A stretch of 64,000 nucleotides of DNA from CAZFBA01 sp964517135 (GTDB lineage Bacteria; Cyanobacteriota; Vampirovibrionia; JBFMGH01). A model generated the notes under the pieces. That model saw nothing but the letters and a program-made list of their open reading frames with translations. It did no database searches and was not told the origin of the DNA. The position numbers were made by a program, and so were the translations under genes. Of this stretch, positions 35,616-45,500 are shown one piece after another. Positions within the stretch are counted from its first letter, which is position 1. Each line of letters begins with the position of its first letter. The stretch lies in contig CAZFBA010000009.1 of the NCBI GenBank assembly GCA_964517135.1, forward strand, positions 48,204 through 112,203, in the 5' to 3' direction.

Positions 35616-36531
35616 TTTAATACTTTCTAATACACTTTGTAATATTTCAGAAGTGTAACAAAAATAGGGGTATTTTTAAATAATAGAACCTGTCATAACT
35701 TTTACAAATTTTTGAAAAACAAAACAACAACGGTTTTCTTCAAGTTAGAAGGCATCAGTTTTTATCAATGCTTGCCCAGTAAGAAAAAACGGTTATTCTT
35801 AATTTATTCTACTAATATTTGCAATCAAAAACACCATTTCAGATAGCCTTCTCGTACCAGGTTGTCATCATAAGGCAACTGATTCCAGAGGTAGTGGTTC
35901 AACCCCGGGAAGAATCTTGTGGAAAGTTTTGTCTTGAAAGCAAAGTGGTATAATTTTAATAATTTTCACTAATACAAAAAGTTTTATTTTATGTATATAA
36001 ATATAGTTTGTATAGATATTTTTTCAAAACCTTAATAGGCCTGTGAGAACTTTCTTTTAGTGTAATCGAAGAAAAACTTATTCAACATATGAATGACTCT
36101 ATTATTGCTTATAACAGATTATATTGAAAGAATATAAACATTTTGTTGATATTAAATATATATTTATCTTTGTTATATAAATTGCTTTGCGTTTAGCATG
36201 TTTTTTCTTGAAAGTTTATTATGCAGGAGATTTTAAAGAGTACTAATGTTAAAAAACCAACTAAATTAAATTATCTTAAGAATTAATTCTGTGTATTGCA
36301 AATAGAGTAATTTCTTTATAAAGTTGAATAATCCAAAAAACTTATTATCAGAGAATTGTAAGATAAAACAATAAAGGACAATATCATATACAAGATGAAT
36401 CTTTTCAGGGTTCAAACTGGCATTATCTTTTGCCATCCTGTTTATGGGTGACATAGATGTTGATTTGAGTAGCTTTAATGCTCATTAAGATTAAAAAAAG
36501 TTTGTTATTTAATAAAAGAAGAGGTATAAGA
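35616..36531. other. Long non-coding leader before the giant adhesin
   Basis: This 900-bp gap separates the divergent GT2 operon from the giant adhesin and holds no credible gene. It is very AT-rich except for an island at about 35840-35950. There, GGTTGTC (35860-35866) pairs with GGCAACT (35874-35880), and GCCTT (35846-35850) can alternatively pair with AAGGC (35872-35876). GGTTCAACCCCGGG (35896-35909) resembles a T-arm but no tRNA can be folded around it. A structured leader RNA is possible. Short frames near 36220 and an upstream in-frame ATG at 36478 lack better ribosome binding sites than 36532. Confidence 0.45.
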
Positions 36532-39500
36532 ATGATTAGAAGTATTAAAAGACGTTTAGCTAAACGGTTATCAAGATCAAATAAACCAGGATTAACATTA
36601 CAGAATATTTCCAGAGTAATATCTTGTGTGGCGCTTGCATATACAGTATCATTGACACCTGCATTTTCGCAAATGTCAACCACCATTACTACATTGCCTG
36701 GCACCAACTATGACCCAGGAACTAAAACTATTACTACTACAGGGGCACTAACCCCTTCTGGAACAGCAATCAATAAATACACTAAATTTGATATCGCAAA
36801 CCCTGATATAGTAGATTTGATAATACCCGGAGCTTCTAATGGAACATCAGTAAACCTTATCTATGACACACAGGCATCTCAGATTCACGGAACGCTAAGA
36901 TCCTTTATTGAAGGCAAATCTGGCATACAGGGAGATGTTTTATTTGTTAACCCTCATGGTGTAATCATAGGGCCTACTGGAGTTATAAACGTTGGAAAAC
37001 TGACAGTTTCAGCCCCGATGGAATCAGACCCGGTATGGGCTGGCTTTGACCTGGCTCCGGATGCTAATGTAAGTCTACTTTTAAACGGGTCTTATGCCAT
37101 AAACCCTGCTTCAGTCATTCAAATAGAAGGTAAAATAAATGCCAGCGGCATTAATGAAAATGCTGGGTTGCCAGAAAATGTTAATACAATCCAGCTTCAG
37201 GCTGGAGAAATCAAAAATGAAGGCGAAGTTTATACCGATGCCATCTTTGATATTAGCGATATTGTTAATACCAATACACTAGAAGTTCAGGGCGACCCCT
37301 CTAGCCTTGTTGTTACAGAGAGTGGCGATATTAAAATTGTCTCAGAAACAAGCTTTGAAAATTTTCAGGGTGAACTTGTAGCCGGTGGCAAAACAGTTAT
37401 TGAGGCTAACACAAATGTTATACTTGATTCATCCCTTTTAATGGCCGGCGGTGAAGATGGTATTAACGTAACAGCCAGCAATATTTACGTTGAAGCCAGC
37501 AATAGTGATACCAATGTACTTACTGAAGGTGATTTAACTCTTACGGCAGACACTATTACTGTTAGAGGGCTTGATGATAGCGATAACGGTATTTATAACA
37601 CCACATACATTGAAACAGGTGGTAATGTAAGCTTCGATGCCCTTGATCAGGTTAATATAGGCTATGGTTTTACTCCTATAGTTAATTCAGGTTATGGTCA
37701 TGCTATTGGTGGCGGACAGACTCTAATTAACAGTTATGGTGATTCAGGCATTGATGTCAACGTTTTAAGTGCTGACGGATCCACTTTCATAGGAACTGCA
37801 CCGTTTTCAACACTTGAAATGAATGCCTATAACGGTGAGTTTTATGCCAGTGCAAACACTATCGAAATATATAATGATGAGGGTAGTAATGTAAACCTCT
37901 ACGGGGAAACAGGTCTCAGCCTTGATGCTGTTGAAAGCATTGATATAACCAGCTTTGATGGTACAACTTTTATTCAGGCCGGCTCTGCCAGTGTTTCTTT
38001 TGTAGCAAACAATATTGGTATAGATGATACTTCTAATTATATAAGTATTCAGGCTTATGGTTCATCAAGTAATGTTAGCTTTAATCCATATGATGATCCG
38101 GCACCTGGCAGCTTATTAAGCATTGAAAATACACGAGTTATTTCTGAAGGCAGCATTTATATAAACAACTTTGATGACGTATTTATAAGTCAGTCAAGTC
38201 TCGAAGACGCTCTGTTTTCAGAAGTCAGGATTAATGCAAATAGTTCTATCACAATAGAAGATTCTAGGGTTTTGGCTGAGGATCACCTATATATTGGCGC
38301 ACCTGAAGTTACTATCAATGCTATTAATGGCAGTCGCTTTGGAGGTCACACAGAGCTTTATGTTGCTAACGGTTCACTTGTTATTGAAGGTGATGATTCT
38401 GTAACAATTAGTAACCCTGCTTATGGCAGCGGTTACGGAGTTTATTTAGATGCCTATCAGGATGTTAATATAACTTCAGAAAATATTAAAATAGGTGATA
38501 GTGGCAATTATTATACATCTATAGAAGCTGAGCGATCTGTTAACCTTACTCAGATCGGTTTAGAAGGTTCTATTGAACTTGATAATGTTAATATTAACGT
38601 AGAAAATTATGATATTGCTGGTTATGAAATAGATATGCTAGCAGAAGGAACTATCACCATTTCAGGATCTATTTTAACAGGAGCTGGCTATACTGGTATT
38701 AGAATTTCAGGCGACTCTGGAGTTAATATTGACTCAAAATACAATGATACCATAATTGATAGCTATGCTTATGAACTTGAAATATCTTCAAGCAACGGTA
38801 TTGTAGAAGTTAAACCAGACTCAACCTTTTATAGCGTAGTTTTAACCAGTAACGGAAATGCCAGTATTTTTGCTGAATCTGTATTTATTGGAGATAACGA
38901 CAATACAACTGTTTTAATAGAAGCAGACTCGGATCTTGATATTTATGCCTCAGGCTCAGAGACAGTGGTTCTAGATAATATTGAAACCTACTCAGATTAT
39001 CTCTATCTGGGCGAATACTCTTCACCTGTAAGTGTTTATAATAGCAGACTTTTTGCATATGATATTTATGTAGAAGCTGATAGCTTTATTTCTGCCGGTT
39101 CATATCTTGATGGCGATAGTTTAATTGATATTAATGCCCTGACATACATTGATATTGCAGGAAATAATGGCTCGTATGCAATGGAATCTGATAGTGGAGA
39201 CATCTACCTGAATGCCCCAAGGGTAAATATCGGTTACGATTCTGAAAATGGCCAGGGGTATGGCATAGACACTGGACTTTCTGCTTACTATGATATTTCT
39301 ATAAACTTTAATTCTGAAAATCCGCAAACATCATACTTTGATAGAGCAGATCTAGAAGCAGATTATATTTCAATTAATAATAATCCAGATGGTGCAACCA
39401 GCCTTCAAGTTTATAATTCAACGATTTATGGTAATGATGGTGTAGATATAGAACTTGATGGTGACTTTACAGCAACCAATTCAACCATAGAGGCTTATGA

Positions 39501-42500
39501 TTCTGTCAATATTAATGCTCAAAATATTTACCTGATAGCTAATAATGAATGTTTGTTGAGCATATATGACCATACCAGAATAGAATCATACGACAATTAT
39601 GTATATCTTGAAGCTGATGATACTATTCGACTTCTGGCCTACAGCCCTTATAGCTCAGCCGGATACGTTAGCGTAAATGCCTATTATGACGTAGATCTCT
39701 ATGGAAGGCACATAAAATCTACCTTCAGCGAGATAGGCTATAACCCCTGGAACCTTATTAATATTAATTCTGACTATGGTTATGTAAGCCTTAATATAAC
39801 AGGTGGAGGACTCCCCGAAACTATCATACTCGATAGAACACAGGTTAAAGGCGAATATGAAGTAACTATTGATGGCTATGATACTAATGTTTACATAACA
39901 AACTCCATTATAAAATCTTATTATGACCAGGTTGATATCTATGGAAACGATGTCATAATAAGGGATTCATACATTGAGAGTAATGATTCAAATATTAATG
40001 TTTATGCTAACAATATACTTGAAATAAGCGGAAACGGATATGACTCAGGCTATGCACTTTATAGTGGAGACGGTTCTACCTATCTTGAGGCCCAGCATAT
40101 TGAAATAGGTACATTTAACGAAGGTACTCAGACCGATATTTATTCATATCAGGATTTAGAGGCATATGCCTATTCTTATTCATCAATTATAATTGATTCC
40201 ACAACAATTGACGCCGGGCAAATTACCCTCACTTCTTATGGCTCTACCGATATTACAGATTCACAACTTTATGCTATTGGAAGCGGATACAGCTATGGAG
40301 GAATAAGACTTGAAGCTGATAATGACCTGACAATAAGCAATTCAAACCTCCAATCTTATGGATACGGTTATTCAACAATTGATCTTTCAGCAGAAAATAT
40401 TAATCTGCTTGATAATACAACACTTTACGCCAGCGGATATGATTATTCAGGCGTTTCAATAAATGTTGATGCTGGTTATTCAGCTTATATCGAAGACTCT
40501 TTCCTTGATTCAACATATGGTGAAGACATTATTGTTACTGCTGATGATCTGACAATGATTGATTCCACCCTAAAAGCAGGAGATGATATCAATATAAATA
40601 CTTATACAAGTGCATATATCAGCGGTCTTTATGGTGAAGAAAGCTTTACAATGCATGCTGGTTATGGCAGTGCCTATGGCTATGTAGACATAGAATCTCC
40701 ACATATTGAACTTGATAATACAAGCACTTATGCCAATGAATATATTGATCTTTATGCTGGTGGTATAACATCTCTAATCATTTCAGATTCTGATTTAACT
40801 TCAAGAAAAGTAGTTTTAACAGCTGAAGGTCCAATAAATATCATCGATTCTAATATTGAAGCTAATGGATTCAGTTATGGTTACGCAGGCATAGATATTA
40901 CTTCATATTATGATTCTGTAACAGTTGATAATTCAAACCTTTTAGCCACAGGATACGGTTATTCAACAATTTATGTTAATGCTGCTCAGGATATAAATCT
41001 TGAAAATAATACTTATGTATTTGGAAACGACTATGACTATTTACAACAATCAATTCTGCTTAATGCAGGTTATACTGCTAGCATTCAAAACTCTATTCTC
41101 GAAACAGGAAATGAAGCCTACGATATTATCGTTGATTCAAAAGACCTGACGATGGTCGATTCAACCATGATTTCTAATGCCAGCATAGGTATTAATTCTT
41201 ATAACTCTGTAACAATAAGTGGTATGGGATACGGCATGGCTTCTACATTGCTGGCAGGCAATGGTTATGGCTATGGAGCAATTTATATTGAGTCTGAACA
41301 CATTGAAATCGGAACCCCGGGCGGTGAAAATACTATTCTTAATGCTGATAGCTATATTACCCTTGATTCTTCAGGTATCGACTCTATTATAATTGATTCC
41401 TCAATATTACTAGCACAAAAGGTTTCTATGGAATCTGAGGGAGATATTGAAATAACCAATTCAAGTATTGAAGCTAATGGCTATAACTATGGTTATGCAG
41501 GTATAATAATAGATTCCGGTTACAATTCAGATGTATACATAACCGGTTCACGTGTTGAGGCCAGCGGTTATGGCTATTCTGTCCTGGATATATATGGTCG
41601 TGATATTTCAATTGATGATAGTTACCTGATGGCAAATGGCTATGACTATTCAGGCCAATCATTATTCCTCTATTCACAATCAGAATCAGGTAATATAACT
41701 CTTTCAAATTCACTATTGAAAACATATTCAGACAGGATTCAAATTGATTCTTCTGGCAGTGTTGTCATTCAAGGTGGTTATGATGATAGCGACTTTGCTA
41801 TTGACTCTGCTGACTATCTCAGCATTTATGCTGGCCATATAGAGATAGGTTATGATGGCGATCTTGGTTTTGGCAATGCTATACCAGCTCATCTTTATTC
41901 TAATAATGGCATGAGTATCTATGCTCAAAACCCTTGTTCACTCTATATTGAAGATTCAAAAGTCGAAACACCCGCTAGTTTAAATATGATTTCTTATACG
42001 GGACCTTTATACGTTCAGAACTCGCACCTTATTGGTGGGGGTTATGTTGGTATTTATGGAGATAACCTCAATTTCATAGATTCATTAGTAGAAGCATACG
42101 ATGGTCCGATTGTAATTGAAGCTTATGACACCCTTAATATTAGAGGCAGCCTTGCCAGTCAGGATGGTTCAACCTCCATTTATGCTTCTGATGGCATTGA
42201 TTTGTATGGGCAGGATGTTAATATTGGCTATAACTCAGATGCTGGTGAATTTGGCTCAGGGGTTTATACAGAAATAATATCTACAAATGGTTATGTTACT
42301 GTAAATGCTTCTCTACCCAAGACAGTTAACATCGAAAATACTTATATTTCTGTAAATGATGGCATTCTTATCGAAGGTACTGGCGACATCAATGTATATG
42401 ACAGCATCCTGGAAACTTATAACTCAAATATAGATATAATTTCCACCTTTGGTGGTGATTTAAGACTGATAAATTCATCTGTTGACAGTGATGGCAGTAT

Positions 42501-45500
42501 ATATCTTGATGCCGGATTTGTCTACATTCTTGGCAATTATTCTGATGAAAATATAGCTCTTTCAACAAACAACAGTATAACTATAGAGGCAGATCACCTT
42601 GATATTGGTCATGACAGCATTGCAGGCTATGGAAATGGCATTGATACAGATATTAGTGCAGCAAACACTATCTCGATGTATATTGGTTCTGCTAATACCC
42701 TGAATATTGAAAATGCACTCATTGAAGGTGAAAGGATTTATGCACAGGTTGAAGATGACATTAACATCTGGAATTCAGAACTTATAGCTTATGGCTCAGG
42801 CTTTGGATACAACGCTATTGACTTAAGAGCATATAATCATACAATCAATATAGAAGATTCACAGCTTTCAGCAGTCGGGGGTGGCTATGGAAACGTTTAC
42901 ATCAGAGCTAATGATATATCACTAATTGATTCATCTATATATGCTAACGGCTGGAATGGCAGCAATGGCTCAATATACCTGACTGCTAATAATCTTGAGT
43001 CTATTATTTCTATAACTGGCAAGCATTCAGATAGTGATTATACCCTGGAAACCCCTTATACTACAACAATATATGCAGGTCACTTTGAGGCTGATAATTT
43101 ATCATCTATATCAAGCTACCTTGATATATATGCTGGCGCATTTGAATCAGTTTATATTGAAAATTCAGATATAGAAACTGATATACAACTTAACATTAGA
43201 GCTTATGAAGGCCCGGTAACGATCAAGAACTCTTATTTACACGGGAATGGTTATGGCATAGCAAGAGCATACAACAATGATTTAACAATCATTGACAGCA
43301 CACTTGATTACACTTCAGATGTTGACCTTAGAGGTTACCAGAATGCCATTGTAAGAGGTTATTATGACTCAATGGAAACCAGTATATCAGGCTATAATGT
43401 CTGGATAACAGCCGATCATATTGAGATAGGTCATAATTCAGATGCCGGCTTTGGTTATGGTATTCCTGCGGTTATAGAAGCCAGTGGTAACCTGAATATA
43501 AATGCAGACGGCGTAGATTCTATTATAATAGAAGATACGGTTGCAAATGCAGCTATTATAAATCTTAGAGCGCCTTTTGATTCTTCCATCACCATAAGAG
43601 ATTCATTCTTAAAAGCTGAAAATTATGGTTACGGTTATATTCAAACAAATAACGTTTCTGATATTGATATTTACAATTCAACACTCGTTGCAGACAACTA
43701 CATTGAACTGAATGCTCACCAGTCAATTAAGGTTGCAGGTGATTATAGCAGTGATGATGCATATGGCACCCTCGATGCAGCCTCCGGTATAATTGTTAAT
43801 TCTTCTCATATAGAAATAGGCAGCCCTTCAACAGGCAAGCTGCTAGATACACAGCTTATATCGGGTTATGCTATTGATATTTATGCAGGAGGCGTAACTT
43901 CTATCTATATTGATAATGCCAGTCTCATTGGTAACAGTATTCATCTGAATTCTAACTCTTCTATTCTTTCTATAAAAGATTCAATGATTTCAGGTACAGG
44001 TGCTGGTGCTTATATGCAGATAGAAGGTCAGGATGTTGCCCTCTACAACTCTTCTATAATAAGCTTTATGGACTATTCACAAATTAACGTTTTAGCGGAT
44101 AATGAACTTAATGTTGTAACTTCAGACCTTCAGGTGAGCGGACTTACCGGTATGGGTTATGGAGTAACTCTAATGAGCTTCCTGGGGCCAGTAGAAATAT
44201 GGGATTCTCTGATTCAGGCAGATCGTAACATAGAAATATATGGCGATACGATTCAAGTGTATGCCTTTGCCGATAATACAGATATTGTCTCAGATAATGG
44301 AGACATCATCATGGCTGGCAATACTACTCCGGGAAATACCCTGGAATCTTCTAATTCTGGCATAATAACTGTAAGAAGTGGCGGAACTGCATTACTGGAT
44401 GGTGTATTCCTTAATTCTGCATCTACAATGGATATCTCAGGGGTAAATACAACTGTTGATGGGGCAACCCTTATAGCAGGTTCTACAGCTGAATCAGCTG
44501 ATTTAAATGTTTCTGCTGATGAAACCCTTGTCATTCAAGATAATGCAACCCTCTCAGGTAATAACGTATGGCTTAATGCTGACTATATAGATATTGGCCA
44601 GGGTTATGGTGCCGCCATTACAGCTGATAGCTATGCAGGCTTTATTGCTAATGATGTAAACATAGAATCAGGAACAGGATCATCAATTGACCCCGGTATT
44701 ATGGCCATTTTCAGCAGCCGTGACACTGGCGTAATAATTATTAATGACGGTCATGATGGTATTAATATGAACCTTAACCCACTTGAAATAGGTGTAATTA
44801 ATCCTCTTGCACCATTATTCTTCGGCAATCATCCATTAACAGGAGATAATACTGATACTGTAATTATAGAAGCAAACATTACAAGAGACAGTGATGTTGA
44901 GATTGCTGTAAACGATGACGTTAATATAACAGGAGCAACAGTTGATCTTGGTGGCACTCTTCTTGTAGATGCCGGTTCTCAAATGCTATTTGGGCCGGGG
45001 TCTTCTACATCAGCCAATAACATAACAGTATTCAGCCCTGTGATTGATGTAGATGCAACAGCTACAATCTATGGTCAGGATTTTGTCGGCCTGTATGCAG
45101 ATGACCTTACCATTGCTGCTGCCCTTAATCCTTCAGTGACCTCTGATAACCTTGTCAGCATTGGTCGTTATTCTTCAGGTAATATGGTGATTTCTGATAC
45201 CGGTACTCACAAAGGTCTTGATAACATAGAGTCTGGCGAATGGTTAGCAGGAGGGTTTGTACCAGGTGTGACTCTTATCGGAAACGGCTTTAACTCTAAC
45301 ACGCAAAACATTGAAATAGACAGCCTTTTCAGTAACAATATAGTTCATGTGATCGCAACTGATAGCATCCTTGATGGAAGTGCAGATAACGAGGATCCTA
45401 ATATTACTGCGCTTGATATTGATCTCTATGCTGAAACAGGTACTATAGGTACTGAAGATGATGACCTTAATATTAAACTTCTTGCAAGCAGGCTTGATGG

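Noticed and set aside
35896..35909. GGTTCAACCCCGGG as part of a tRNA
   Set aside because: Resembles a T-arm, but no acceptor, D or anticodon stem can be drawn around it.
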